A program made the position numbers and the translations under genes. From Paenibacillus tundrae (GTDB lineage Bacteria; Bacillota; Bacilli; Paenibacillales; Paenibacillaceae), in contig NZ_JAUSTI010000026.1 in NCBI RefSeq assembly GCF_030812775.1, positions 1 through 60,060 on the forward strand: a stretch of DNA of 60,060 nucleotides, given 5' to 3'. Below are positions 41,947-50,322 of this stretch, one piece after another (position 1 is the stretch's first letter; each line of letters begins with the position of its first letter). Under the pieces are notes generated by a model. That model was not told the origin of the DNA. It did not search any database and worked only from the letters and a program-made list of their open reading frames with translations.

Positions 41947-42381
41947 ATGTTGGTACCAAAACGTGTAAAACACCGTAAGCAACAACGCGGACATATGAAA
42001 GGCCAAGCTAAAGGCGGAACTACGCTGAACTTTGGCGAATACGGTCTGCAAGCTACGGAACCGGCTTGGATTACGAACCGTCAAATCGAAGCGGCTCGTA
42101 TTGCGATGACTCGTTACATCAAACGTGGTGGTAAAGTCTGGATTAAGATCTTCCCTGACAAGCCAATCACTCAAAAGCCTCTCGAGGTTCGGATGGGTAG
42201 CGGTAAAGGTAACGTAGAAAAATGGGTTGCAGTAGTGAAACCAGGTAAGATCATGTTTGAACTTGCTGGTGTACCGGAGGAGATTGCACGCGAAGCAATG
42301 CGTCTTGCCGCTCACAAACTGCCAATCAAAACGAAGTTCGTGAAACGTGAAGAATTGGGTGGTGAAGCAAATGAAAGCTAG
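41947..42381 (+). CDS. rplP: 50S ribosomal protein L16
   Basis: A 144-residue protein near the A-site tRNA elbow. MLVPKRVKHRKQQRGHMKG begins it, with RGGKVWIKIFPDKPIT and MGSGKGNVEKWVAVVKPG in the middle. The ribosome site GGAGG lies in the end of rpsC. Its 3' end overlaps rpmC by 11 bases. Confidence 0.96.
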   Translation: MLVPKRVKHRKQQRGHMKGQAKGGTTLNFGEYGLQATEPAWITNRQIEAARIAMTRYIKRGGKVWIKIFPDKPITQKPLEVRMGSGKGNVEKWVAVVKPGKIMFELAGVPEEIAREAMRLAAHKLPIKTKFVKREELGGEANES

Positions 42382-42568
42382 TGAATTTCGCAACCTAACC
42401 TCTGCTGAAATCGAGCAAAAGATTGCCGGATTTAAAGAAGAACTCTTTAACCTCCGCTTTCAACTCGCTACCGGTCAGCTGGATAACCCGACTCGAATCC
42501 GTGATGTGCGGAAAGAAATAGCTCGTGCTAAAACCATTATCCGTGAAAGAGAATTGGGAATCGGTTAA
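42371..42568 (+). CDS. rpmC: 50S ribosomal protein L29
   Basis: A 65-residue two-helix protein beside L23 at the tunnel exit. LTSAEIEQKIAGFKEELFNL (about 8-27) and the C-terminal KEIARAKTIIRERE helix are typical. The start is ATG 42371, overlapping the rplP end, with GGGTGGTGAAGC as the site; an ATG at 42347 lies further inside rplP without a site. Confidence 0.94.
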   Translation: MKASEFRNLTSAEIEQKIAGFKEELFNLRFQLATGQLDNPTRIRDVRKEIARAKTIIRERELGIG

Positions 42569-42615
42569 TTAGGGTCGGATATATAATCCGTCCGTAATCA
42601 GGAAGGAGGCCAACA

Positions 42616-42882
42616 ATGAGCGAAGAACGTAACGCACGTAAAGTGCAAACTGGTAAAGTAGTCAGTGATAAAATGGATAAAACGATTGTTGTTGCTGTAG
42701 AAACCTACAAAAACCACAAATTGTACCATAAGCGCATTAAGGTTACTAAAAAGTTCAAAGCGCATGACGAAGAAAACACTGCGAAAATCGGTGACACGGT
42801 GAAAATCATGGAGACTCGTCCGCTTTCGAAAGATAAACGCTGGAGACTTACTGAAGTCGTAGAAAAAGCGGTTATCATCTAA
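42616..42882 (+). CDS. rpsQ: 30S ribosomal protein S17
   Basis: An 88-residue OB-fold protein for early 16S folding. GKVVSDKMDKTIVVAVE (about 13-29) and GDTVKIMETRPLSKDKRWRL (about 56-75) are the family motifs. GAAGGAGGCCAAC precedes ATG 42616. It lies 47 bases after rpmC in the S10-to-spc junction. Confidence 0.96.
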   Translation: MSEERNARKVQTGKVVSDKMDKTIVVAVETYKNHKLYHKRIKVTKKFKAHDEENTAKIGDTVKIMETRPLSKDKRWRLTEVVEKAVII

Positions 42883-42917
42883 TGCATATACAGCATAGCT
42901 GAAAGGAGGAATTCTAA

Positions 42918-43286
42918 ATGATCCAACCATTTACACGTTTGACTGTAGCTGACAACTCCGGCGCGAAGGAATTGATGTGTATCCGCGTACTAGGCGGTAC
43001 TGGACGTCGTACAGCTCAAATCGGTGACTTGATCGTTTGTTCTGTAAAACAAGCAACACCAGGCGGCGTTGTCAAAAAAGGTGATGTAGTTAGAGCGGTT
43101 GTCGTTCGTACTAAACGTTCTATACGTCGTAAAGACGGTTCCTACATCGGTTTTGATGAAAATGCAGCGGTTGTTGTCAAAGACGACAGAAGCCCTCGTG
43201 GAACACGTATTTTCGGACCTGTTGCTCGTGAACTTCGCGACAAAGATTTCATGAAAATCGTTTCCTTGGCTCCAGAAGTTATCTAA
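42918..43286 (+). CDS. rplN: 50S ribosomal protein L14
   Basis: A 122-residue interface protein, the binding site of the silencing factor RsfS. MIQPFTRLTVADNSGAKEL opens it, with VKKGDVVRAVVVRTKR and FDENAAVVVKDDRSPRGTRI further on. AAAGGAGG precedes ATG 42918. First gene of the spc part of the cluster. Confidence 0.96.
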   Translation: MIQPFTRLTVADNSGAKELMCIRVLGGTGRRTAQIGDLIVCSVKQATPGGVVKKGDVVRAVVVRTKRSIRRKDGSYIGFDENAAVVVKDDRSPRGTRIFGPVARELRDKDFMKIVSLAPEVI

Positions 43287-43325
43287 AGCTTAATCTCGTG
43301 ATGTTAGAAACAGGAGGTGTACGAA

Positions 43326-43679
43326 ATGCCAAGAGTGAAAAAAGTTCTGGAATCCCATAACAACAAACTTCACGTTAAAAAGGAAGATACGGTTATGGTG
43401 ATCAGCGGTAAAGACAAAGGTAAAAAAGGCCGTGTCATCGCTGCTTATCCTCGTGAGAACCGCGTCCTTGTGGAAGGTGTTAACATGGTGAAAAAACACC
43501 AGAAGCCTAACCAGCAAAATCCGCAAGGCGGCATTATCGAGAAGGAAGCTCCGATTCACGTTTCAAACGTAATGCACATCGATCCGAAGAGCGGAAATGT
43601 AACCCGTGTTGGTTACAAAGTGTTGGATAACGGAAAGAAAGTGCGCGTTGCTAAACGTTCCGGAGAAATTATCGACTAA
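43326..43679 (+). CDS. rplX: 50S ribosomal protein L24
   Basis: A 117-residue KOW protein that starts 50S assembly. VISGKDKGKKGRVIAAYP (about 25-42) is the KOW motif, and GGIIEKEAPIHVSNVM follows. ATG 43326 is preceded by CAGGAGGTG; a GTG at 43317 is inside that site. Confidence 0.95.
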   Translation: MPRVKKVLESHNNKLHVKKEDTVMVISGKDKGKKGRVIAAYPRENRVLVEGVNMVKKHQKPNQQNPQGGIIEKEAPIHVSNVMHIDPKSGNVTRVGYKVLDNGKKVRVAKRSGEIID

Positions 43680-43711
43680 TTGAACCGAATGAGAAAGGAG
43701 GGCTATGATTC

Positions 43712-44254
43712 ATGGCATCAAGAATGAAAGAACGTTACCTGCAAGAAATCGCTCCTGCTTTGATGCAGAAGTTTAACTATACAACGGTAATGCAAGTGCC
43801 GAAAATCGAGAAAATCGTTATCAACATGGGTGTGGGCGACGCTGTCCAAAACTCCAAAGTGTTGGATTCCGCAGTAAACGATTTGCAACTGATCGCAGGT
43901 CAAAAACCTGTAATCACTCGTGCTAAAAAATCTATCGCAGGTTTCAAACTGCGTGAGAACATGCCTATCGGTGTGAAAGTGACATTGCGCGGCGAGCGTA
44001 TGTATTACTTCCTCGATAAATTGCTTAACGTAACACTTCCACGTGTCCGCGACTTCCGCGGTGTTTCAAGCAAAGCTTTTGATGGTCGTGGTAACTATAC
44101 ACTGGGTCTTAAAGAGCAATTGATCTTCCCAGAGATCGAATATGATAAAGTAGACAAAGTCCGCGGTATGGATATTGTCATCGTAACAACGGCGAAAACA
44201 GACGAAGAGTCCCGTGAGTTGCTCACGCAACTGGGAATGCCTTTCGTTAAATAA
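43712..44254 (+). CDS. rplE: 50S ribosomal protein L5
   Basis: A 180-residue central protuberance protein that binds 5S rRNA and contacts the P-site tRNA. VPKIEKIVINMGVGDAVQN (about 29-47) is the signature, with RDFRGVSSKAFDGRGNYTLG later. GAAAGGAGGGC precedes ATG 43712. Confidence 0.96.
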   Translation: MASRMKERYLQEIAPALMQKFNYTTVMQVPKIEKIVINMGVGDAVQNSKVLDSAVNDLQLIAGQKPVITRAKKSIAGFKLRENMPIGVKVTLRGERMYYFLDKLLNVTLPRVRDFRGVSSKAFDGRGNYTLGLKEQLIFPEIEYDKVDKVRGMDIVIVTTAKTDEESRELLTQLGMPFVK

Positions 44255-44272
44255 TGTTGGCATAACGTTTCC

Positions 44273-44296
44273 GGGTGTCTGGAAAGACTCCCTTTT
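44273..44296 (+). promoter_or_regulatory. Small hairpin before rpsN
   Basis: GGGTGTCT (44273-44280) and AGACTCCC (44285-44292) pair around a GGAA tetraloop with one T-T mismatch, followed by TTTTCTCC. It may act as a weak attenuator or pause site in the 73-base rplE-rpsN gap. Confidence 0.4.
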
Positions 44297-44327
44297 CTCC
44301 GAAATTATTTAGGAGGTGTCAGGCTAA

Positions 44328-44513
44328 GTGGCAAAAACTTCGATGAAAGTTAAACAACAACGTACACCAAAGTTTAAAGTACGTGCTTATACACGCTGTG
44401 AGCGTTGCGGACGTCCACATTCGGTACTGCAGAAGTTCAAAATTTGCAGAATTTGCTTCCGTGAATTAGCTTATAAAGGCCAGATCCCTGGCGTGAAAAA
44501 AGCAAGCTGGTAA
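44328..44513 (+). CDS. rpsN: 30S ribosomal protein S14, zinc type (type Z)
   Basis: A 61-residue short S14 with two CxxC pairs (CERCGRPH and CRICFRE) that bind zinc. The start is GTG 44328 after AGGAGGTGTCAGG. Bacillales often carry a longer zinc-free S14 paralogue under Zur control; that gene is not in this window. Confidence 0.95.
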   Translation: MAKTSMKVKQQRTPKFKVRAYTRCERCGRPHSVLQKFKICRICFRELAYKGQIPGVKKASW

Positions 44514-44545
44514 AAAGTCCTGAACGGGAAGGAGGTTAACTCACA

Positions 44546-44944
44546 ATGACTATGTCTGATCCAATTGCAGATATGCTTACTCGTATTCGTAACGCGAACA
44601 CTGTTCGCCACGAAACAGTAGAAATGCCTGCTTCGACAATGAAAAAACAAATCGCCGATATTCTGAAGCGTGAAGGTTTCATCCGTGATGCTGAAGTTAT
44701 CGATGATAACAAACAAGGGATTATCCGTGTTTTCCTGAAATACGGTCAAAATAACGAGCGCGTTATCACTGGTCTGAAAAGAATCAGTAAACCTGGTCTT
44801 CGTGTTTACACGAAAAGCAACGAAGTACCTCGTGTACTTGGTGGCCTGGGAATCGCGATCATCTCAACATCCAAAGGTATCATGACGGACAAAGAAGCTC
44901 GTCAATCAAAATCCGGCGGCGAAGTAGTCTGCTACGTTTGGTAA
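44546..44944 (+). CDS. rpsH: 30S ribosomal protein S8
   Basis: A 132-residue 16S central-domain organiser; in E. coli it represses the spc operon. MSDPIADMLTRIRNA (about 3-17) and the C-terminal STSKGIMTDKEARQ are typical. GAAGGAGGTTAAC precedes ATG 44546. An in-frame ATG at 44552 is an alternative. Confidence 0.96.
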   Translation: MTMSDPIADMLTRIRNANTVRHETVEMPASTMKKQIADILKREGFIRDAEVIDDNKQGIIRVFLKYGQNNERVITGLKRISKPGLRVYTKSNEVPRVLGGLGIAIISTSKGIMTDKEARQSKSGGEVVCYVW

Positions 44945-44974
44945 TATAACGTCACAAGATAGGAGGTGCAACAT

Positions 44975-45517
44975 ATGTCTCGTATTGGTCGCAAACCAAT
45001 TACAGTACCAAGTGGTGTGGACATCACACTGGACAACACCGTTATTACGGTAAAAGGACCAAAAGGAACTCTGACTCGTGAACTTCATAAAGATATGAAG
45101 GTAACAGTTGAGAACAACGAAATTACAGTTGTGCGTCCTTCCGATAACAAAACTCACCGTTCTTTGCACGGCACAACGCGTAGCGTTGTAAACAACATGG
45201 TGAGCGGCGTTACTGAAGGATTCGCAAAATCTCTGGAGCTGGTTGGGGTCGGATATCGTGCAAGCAAATCCGGAGATAAAATCGTTCTGAACGTTGGATA
45301 CTCTCACCCGGTTGAAATTACACCGGAAGCGGGAATCGAATTCGAAGTTCCTTCGAATACGAAAATCATCGTTCGCGGAATCGACAAAGAGCGCGTAGGA
45401 GCTTACGCTGCTAAAATCCGTTCCGTTCGTGAACCTGAGCCATACAAAGGTAAAGGTATTAAATATGAAGGCGAGCGTATCATCCGTAAGGAAGGTAAAG
45501 CCGGTAAGAAGAAATAA
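44975..45517 (+). CDS. rplF: 50S ribosomal protein L6
   Basis: A 180-residue two-domain protein near the GTPase-binding region. MSRIGRKPITVPSGVDI opens it; ELVGVGYRASKSG and the C-terminal PYKGKGIKYEGERI are typical. ATG 44975 follows AGGAGGTGC; a start at 44966 would lie too close to that site. A 117-base structured gap follows. Confidence 0.95.
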   Translation: MSRIGRKPITVPSGVDITLDNTVITVKGPKGTLTRELHKDMKVTVENNEITVVRPSDNKTHRSLHGTTRSVVNNMVSGVTEGFAKSLELVGVGYRASKSGDKIVLNVGYSHPVEITPEAGIEFEVPSNTKIIVRGIDKERVGAYAAKIRSVREPEPYKGKGIKYEGERIIRKEGKAGKKK

Positions 45518-45525
45518 GATTTCTC

Positions 45526-45611
45526 TTACCGCCTTTGCGCGGCTTTCGGCTTGCTTGCTTCGTGTGTTTCTAATATACCCCGTGGCTTCTGCTTTGAAGC
45601 CAGCGAGGTAA
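45526..45611 (+). promoter_or_regulatory. Structured spacer between rplF and rplR
   Basis: TTACC (45526-45530) can pair with GGTAA (45607-45611), closing CCGC-GCGG (45529-45542) and TGGCTTC-GAAGCCA (45583-45602) hairpins. The 117-base gap is long for this tightly packed cluster. No promoter is evident. Confidence 0.4.
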
Positions 45612-45634
45612 CCTGAAAGGAGTGAATCCCTGAG

Positions 45635-46003
45635 ATGATTACGAAACCAGATAAAAATAAGGCTCGTCTGAAAAGACACCTTCGTGTTCGTAAGAAAATC
45701 CAAGGAACGGCAGCACGTCCACGTTTGAACGTATTCCGTTCTGGTAAACATATGTATGCTCAAATCATCGATGATGTAGCTGGTGTAACAATCGCTTCCG
45801 CGTCTACCGTAGACAAAGAATTGAGCAGCGGCATTCAAAATGGTGCATCTGTTGAATCAGCTCGTAAAGTTGGCGAACTCGTTGCTAAACGTGCGAAAGA
45901 CAAAGGTGTTTCCAACATCGTATTTGACCGTAGTGGTTATCTGTACCATGGTCGTATCGCAGCATTGGCTGAAGCGGCTCGTGAAGCAGGACTTGAGTTT
46001 TAA
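45635..46003 (+). CDS. rplR: 50S ribosomal protein L18
   Basis: A 122-residue 5S rRNA-binding protein. RLNVFRSGKHMYAQIIDD (about 31-48) and the C-terminal FDRSGYLYHGRIAALAEAAR are the family motifs. GAAAGGAGTGAATCCC precedes ATG 45635. With L5 it loads 5S rRNA onto the central protuberance. Confidence 0.96.
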   Translation: MITKPDKNKARLKRHLRVRKKIQGTAARPRLNVFRSGKHMYAQIIDDVAGVTIASASTVDKELSSGIQNGASVESARKVGELVAKRAKDKGVSNIVFDRSGYLYHGRIAALAEAAREAGLEF

Positions 46004-46030
46004 GATATTTTTCAAAAGGAGGTTAACGAC

Positions 46031-46528
46031 TTGCGTGTAGATCCGAATACTTTGGAACTGACTGAAAGAGTTGTAAATATTAATCGCGTAGCTAAAGTAG
46101 TAAAAGGCGGACGCCGTTTCAGCTTTAGCGCACTAGTTGTAGTCGGCGACGGCAACGGCTGGGTTGGAGCTGGTATCGGTAAAGCGGGCGAAGTACCTGA
46201 TGCAATTCGCAAAGGTATTGAAGACGCTAAGAAAAACCTTGTACACGTTCCACTCGTAGGAACATCGATTCCTCACTTGGTAACAGGTAAGTTCGGCGCA
46301 GGACGCGTGCTGTTGAAACCAGCATCTGAAGGTACTGGTGTTATCGCTGGTGGTCCTGTACGTGCGGTTCTCGAACTTGCTGGTGTGGGTGACATTTTGA
46401 CAAAATCTCTGGGTTCTTCGAATTCCATGAACATGGTCAATGCGACTTTGGAAGGTTTGTCCCGTTTGAAGCGTGCTGAAGACGTGGCTAAACTGCGCGG
46501 AAAATCCGTCGAAGAGCTTCTGGGTTAG
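46031..46528 (+). CDS. rpsE: 30S ribosomal protein S5
   Basis: A 165-residue protein lining the mRNA entry and a ribosomal ambiguity site. The RNA-binding domain has KGGRRFSFSALVVVGDGNG (about 26-44), the region of spectinomycin-resistance changes; none is obvious to me. The start is TTG 46031 with AAAAGGAGG nine bases upstream. rpmD follows after 12 bases. Confidence 0.95.
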   Translation: MRVDPNTLELTERVVNINRVAKVVKGGRRFSFSALVVVGDGNGWVGAGIGKAGEVPDAIRKGIEDAKKNLVHVPLVGTSIPHLVTGKFGAGRVLLKPASEGTGVIAGGPVRAVLELAGVGDILTKSLGSSNSMNMVNATLEGLSRLKRAEDVAKLRGKSVEELLG

Positions 46529-46540
46529 GAGGGAATTCTC

Positions 46541-46726
46541 ATGGCTAAATTAGAAATTACCCTCGTCCGTAGCTTGATCGGACGTCCGGAGACGCAAAGA
46601 ACAACTGTGAAAACATTGGGATTGCGCAAAATCAACAGCAAAGTGGTTCAAAACGATAATCCTGCCATCCGTGGTATGATTAACAAAGTAAGCCACTTGG
46701 TAGCTGTAAAAGAAGTAGAAGCTTAA
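46541..46726 (+). CDS. rpmD: 50S ribosomal protein L30
   Basis: A 61-residue protein. LEITLVRSLIGRPETQRTTV (about 4-23) and LGLRKINSKVVQNDNPAIRG cover nearly all of the conserved fold. TTAGGAGGGAATTCTC, overlapping the rpsE stop, is the ribosome site. Confidence 0.96.
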   Translation: MAKLEITLVRSLIGRPETQRTTVKTLGLRKINSKVVQNDNPAIRGMINKVSHLVAVKEVEA

Positions 46727-46769
46727 TAACGGGTTAATCCCACAAATCTTTAAGGAGGTGCAACGAACG

Positions 46770-47210
46770 ATGAAGTTACATGAGCTTTCTCCATCTCCTG
46801 GATCTCGTAAAGAGCGTAAGCGTGTTGGTCGCGGTCCAAGTAGTGGTACAGGTAAAACATCAGGTCGCGGTCACAAAGGACAAAACTCTCGCTCTGGCGG
46901 TGGTGTTCGTCCAGGCTTCGAAGGTGGACAAAATCCATTGTATCGTCGATTGCCAAAACGTGGTTTCGTAAACCCAACTCGCAAAGAATTTGCAGTTGTG
47001 AATATTGAAGACCTGAACAGTTTTGCAGCGGGTACTGAAGTAACTCCAGAATTCTTGATGACGAACGGCGTAGTTAAAAACGCTAAATCCGGAATCAAAA
47101 TCCTGGGTAACGGTGAAGTCACTGTGAAGCTGACTGTTAAAGCTAATAAGTTTTCTCAATCTGCGGTGGAGAAAATTGAAGCTGCCGGCGGTACAACCGA
47201 GGTGATTTAA
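46770..47210 (+). CDS. rplO: 50S ribosomal protein L15
   Basis: A 146-residue late-assembly protein. The Gly/Arg-rich N-terminal extension (KRVGRGPSSGTGKTSGRGHK, about 15-34) threads into 23S rRNA. ATG 46770 follows AAGGAGGTG; a start at 46758 is too close. Its TAA shares a base with the secY ATG, coupling the two. Confidence 0.95.
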   Translation: MKLHELSPSPGSRKERKRVGRGPSSGTGKTSGRGHKGQNSRSGGGVRPGFEGGQNPLYRRLPKRGFVNPTRKEFAVVNIEDLNSFAAGTEVTPEFLMTNGVVKNAKSGIKILGNGEVTVKLTVKANKFSQSAVEKIEAAGGTTEVI

Positions 47211-48508
47211 TGTTCAAGACCCTAAAGAATATCTGGCGGGTTGAGGATCTGCGCAAAAGGGTATTATTTACCCTTTTTGTACTGATCATTTACCGCATCG
47301 GCTCCTTTGTTCCCGTTCCCGGTGTCAACAAAGATGTGTTCGAAGCGACAAATTCTGCGGGTAAAGAAGTTTTTGGACTTCTCAATACGTTTTCGGGTGG
47401 AGCACTGTTCCAGTTCTCGATATTTGCACTCGGAATCGTACCTTACATCACTGCGTCTATCATAGTACAGTTGCTTTCCATGGACGTTATACCTAAATTA
47501 GCGGAGTGGGCAAAGCAAGGTGAACAAGGTAAGAAGAAATCTGCACAGTTGACCCGTTACTTAACGGTAGGGTTGGCATTGGTTCAAGCGTTTGGTACGT
47601 CGATCGGATTCAATCGCTTGTACAATACTGACATGATTCCTAATGCAACTTTTGCAGATTATATCTTGATTGCGATTGTACTTACGGCCGGTACTTCATT
47701 CCTGATGTGGCTTGGTGAGCAGATCACCGAGAAGGGCATAGGAAACGGGATTTCGATTTTGATCTTCGCGGGTATCCTATCAACGGTGCCTAACATTATC
47801 AAACAAACGATCGAATCCGACTTTATCCAACCTGATCAATTGTTCATGAACATTCTCAAGGGTGTAATCATCGCAATTGTAATTGTGCTGATCATCATTG
47901 GTGTCATTTACATTCAGCAGGCGATTCGGAAAATTCCTGTACAGTACGCTAAACGTGTCGTAGGTAACAAAATGTACGGTGGACAGAATACACACATCCC
48001 GCTGAAAATTAATGCAGCAGGTGTTATCCCTGTCATCTTCGCATCATCGCTGTTGATGTTCCCAACGATTATCGCCAACTTCTGGGCAGATCGCGTATGG
48101 GCACAGTGGATCGGTCAGAATCTGACTACACACAAACCTCTTGGTATGTTGTTGTATGTCGTGATGATCTTCGGTTTCACATTCTTCTATACTTTCGTAC
48201 AGATGAATCCTCAGCAGATGGCTGATAATATGAAAAAGAACGGCGGTTACATCCCAGGCATCCGCCCGGGTAAAGCAACCGAGAAATATCTGACCCGTGT
48301 CATGACTCGTTTGACAATGGCCGGAGCCATCTTCTTGGCAGTCATTTCCGTTCTGCCTGTATTCTTAGGGGCACTTTCTGGTTTGCCTCAATCAGCGCAA
48401 ATTGGAGGAACATCCCTCCTGATCGTTATCGGTGTTGCGCTGGATACGATGAAGCAAATCGAAAGCCAATTGATCAAACGCCACTACAAAGGTTTTATCA
48501 ATAAATAG
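47210..48508 (+). CDS. secY: Protein translocase subunit SecY
   Basis: A 432-residue channel of the Sec translocase with ten hydrophobic spans. Family motifs include SGGALFQFSIFALGIVPYIT (about 62-81, plug region) and the cytoplasmic loop with NPQQMADNMKKNGGYIPGIR late in the protein. It overlaps rplO by one base; its partner secE lies 27 kb upstream. A long hairpin follows directly. Confidence 0.96.
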   Translation: MFKTLKNIWRVEDLRKRVLFTLFVLIIYRIGSFVPVPGVNKDVFEATNSAGKEVFGLLNTFSGGALFQFSIFALGIVPYITASIIVQLLSMDVIPKLAEWAKQGEQGKKKSAQLTRYLTVGLALVQAFGTSIGFNRLYNTDMIPNATFADYILIAIVLTAGTSFLMWLGEQITEKGIGNGISILIFAGILSTVPNIIKQTIESDFIQPDQLFMNILKGVIIAIVIVLIIIGVIYIQQAIRKIPVQYAKRVVGNKMYGGQNTHIPLKINAAGVIPVIFASSLLMFPTIIANFWADRVWAQWIGQNLTTHKPLGMLLYVVMIFGFTFFYTFVQMNPQQMADNMKKNGGYIPGIRPGKATEKYLTRVMTRLTMAGAIFLAVISVLPVFLGALSGLPQSAQIGGTSLLIVIGVALDTMKQIESQLIKRHYKGFINK

Positions 48509-48509
48509 G

Positions 48510-48554
48510 CAATAGGTACCGGTCGAGTGAAGATTTACTTGCCGGCACCTATTG
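48510..48554 (+). promoter_or_regulatory. Long hairpin between secY and adk
   Basis: CAATAGGT-CCGG-CGAGTGA (48510-48530) pairs with TTACTTG-CCGG-ACCTATTG (48535-48554) around an AGAT loop, about 19 pairs with one mismatch and one bulge. No T tract follows, so a processing, stability or attenuation role is more likely than simple termination. Confidence 0.55.
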
Positions 48555-48598
48555 TGCTGTTTGTTGATGTAGGGTAGTCTTGGAGGGAGTGACATAAC

Positions 48599-49243
48599 GT
48601 GAACATCCTATTCATGGGCCCTCCGGGGGCAGGAAAAGGAACGCAAGCAGAAGTCATCGTGAAAGAGTTCGGTATTCCCCATATTTCAACAGGCGATGCA
48701 TTTCGCCTTGCGATCAAACAGGGAACTCCCATTGGTTTGAAAGCCAAGGAATATATGGATCAAGGATTGCTTGTACCAGATGATGTTACAATCGGCATCG
48801 TTGAAGAACGATTGCAGCAGCAGGACTGCAGAGAAGGGTTTCTCTTGGATGGTTTTCCAAGAACCTTGTCTCAAGCAGAAGCGCTCGATGGCATTCTGGA
48901 TCGACTGAATTCAGGTCTTGATCATGTGATTAACCTGAAAGTGGATCGCAACAAACTGTTGGCTCGTTTAACGGGTCGTCGGCTTTGTAAAAACTGTGGA
49001 GCCACGTATCATGTCGTATTCAATCCGCCTAAGCAGGAAGGTATTTGTGATAAATGCGGCGGAGAGTTGTACCAACGCTCTGATGATAATGAAGAGAGCG
49101 TAGGCACGCGTCTGGACGAGTATATCAACAAAACAGCACCACTCCTCACGTTTTATGAGAACAAAGCTCTTCTTCGTCAAATGGATGGAGAGCAGGATAT
49201 CGATCAAGTTTCTCAACAAATCGTGTCCTTACTGAGAGGTTAA
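48599..49243 (+). CDS. adk: Adenylate kinase
   Basis: A 214-residue enzyme that interconverts ATP, ADP and AMP. The P-loop is GPPGAGKGTQ (7-16). The lid carries CKNCGATYH then CDKCGGELYQR, four cysteines of the zinc-type Gram-positive lid. The start is GTG 48599 after TGGAGGGAGTGAC. Clustering of secY-adk-map is common in Firmicutes. Confidence 0.96.
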   Translation: MNILFMGPPGAGKGTQAEVIVKEFGIPHISTGDAFRLAIKQGTPIGLKAKEYMDQGLLVPDDVTIGIVEERLQQQDCREGFLLDGFPRTLSQAEALDGILDRLNSGLDHVINLKVDRNKLLARLTGRRLCKNCGATYHVVFNPPKQEGICDKCGGELYQRSDDNEESVGTRLDEYINKTAPLLTFYENKALLRQMDGEQDIDQVSQQIVSLLRG

Positions 49244-49247
49244 TTGA

Positions 49248-50000
49248 ATGATCATTGGTAAGTCAGAAACGGAACTGGGTTTGATGCGAGAAGCAGGGAG
49301 AATCGTAGCGGAAACTCATCGCCTCTTAGCAGAACATATCTCACCCGGTATTACGACTGGAGAACTTGACCATATGGCCGAACAATTTATCCGCAGTCAA
49401 GGAGCTGTGCCGTCTTTCAAAGGTTATAACGGTTTCCCTGCCAGTGTGTGCGCTTCAGTGAATGAAGAGTTGGTGCATGGATTTCCCGGCAAACGCAAGT
49501 TGAACGAGGGCGATATTGTTACGTTTGACATCGGCGCGCAGTACCAAGGGTATCACGGAGATTCAGCCTGGACTTATCCAGTTGGCCGTATTTCTGAAGA
49601 AGCCCGTCGTCTCCTAGACGTTACGGAGGCTTCATTGTACGCAGGTCTGGCGCAAGTGAAACCTGACGTTCGCTTGTTTACAATATCTCATGCGATTCAG
49701 AAATATATTGAGGATGCTGGTTTTTCGGTAGTACGTGAATATGTCGGTCACGGCATAGGAGCCAATCTGCATGAGGAGCCACAGATTCCGAACTATGGTC
49801 TTCCTGATCGAGGACCACGGCTCAAAGCGGGCATGGTGCTGGCCATAGAGCCGATGGTTAACGTAGGTAGACGGTATGTAAAAACGTTGGAAGATAACTG
49901 GACTGTCGTAACTGTTGATGGATCGTTATGTGCCCACTTTGAACACACCGTAGCAGTTACACCAGATGGCATGGAAATTTTCACAAAACTGAATGCGTAG
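49248..50000 (+). CDS. map: Type I methionine aminopeptidase
   Basis: A 250-residue metalloprotease that removes initiator Met. Metal ligands are D94 and D105 (FDIGAQYQGYHGDSAWT), H168 (GHGIGANLHEEP), E201 (IEPMVN) and E232 (HFEHTVAV), with H77 in the substrate site. It starts four bases after adk, with TGAGAGG of the adk end as a plausible ribosome site. Confidence 0.95.
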   Translation: MIIGKSETELGLMREAGRIVAETHRLLAEHISPGITTGELDHMAEQFIRSQGAVPSFKGYNGFPASVCASVNEELVHGFPGKRKLNEGDIVTFDIGAQYQGYHGDSAWTYPVGRISEEARRLLDVTEASLYAGLAQVKPDVRLFTISHAIQKYIEDAGFSVVREYVGHGIGANLHEEPQIPNYGLPDRGPRLKAGMVLAIEPMVNVGRRYVKTLEDNWTVVTVDGSLCAHFEHTVAVTPDGMEIFTKLNA

Positions 50001-50010
50001 GTGATAAGGC

Positions 50011-50319
50011 ATGAATAATCAGTCTAATCCGCAGCTCGGTCAACTTGTGAAGATCCGTAAAGGCCGCAATGCGGACCAAGCCGCAGTAATTGTTGCTATA
50101 GCGGACGCGAGGTTCGTATATATTGCGGATGGAGACAAACGTAAGTTTGATCAACCCAAGAAGAAGAACATTCTTCATCTTGAGCTCCAACCGATGATTA
50201 GCAGCGAGGTCGTAAACAGTTTAAACGAGAGTGGTCGGGTGACAAACGGAAAGCTCCGCTATGCGGTGCATTCGTTTCTGGAATCCACCAACATTCAAGC
50301 TGAAGAGAAAGGAGACTGA
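50011..50319 (+). CDS. KOW-domain RNA-binding protein (L14e-like)
   Basis: A 102-residue protein with an N-terminal KOW-like segment, LGQLVKIRKGRNADQAAVIVA (about 9-29), and DGDKRKFDQPKKKNILHLEL, as in L14e-like proteins found between map and infA in many Firmicutes. It probably binds RNA or ribosomes; no specific role is known to me. It starts ten bases after map and ends three bases before infA, so it belongs to the same transcript. Confidence 0.8.
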   Translation: MNNQSNPQLGQLVKIRKGRNADQAAVIVAIADARFVYIADGDKRKFDQPKKKNILHLELQPMISSEVVNSLNESGRVTNGKLRYAVHSFLESTNIQAEEKGD

Positions 50320-50322
50320 CTA

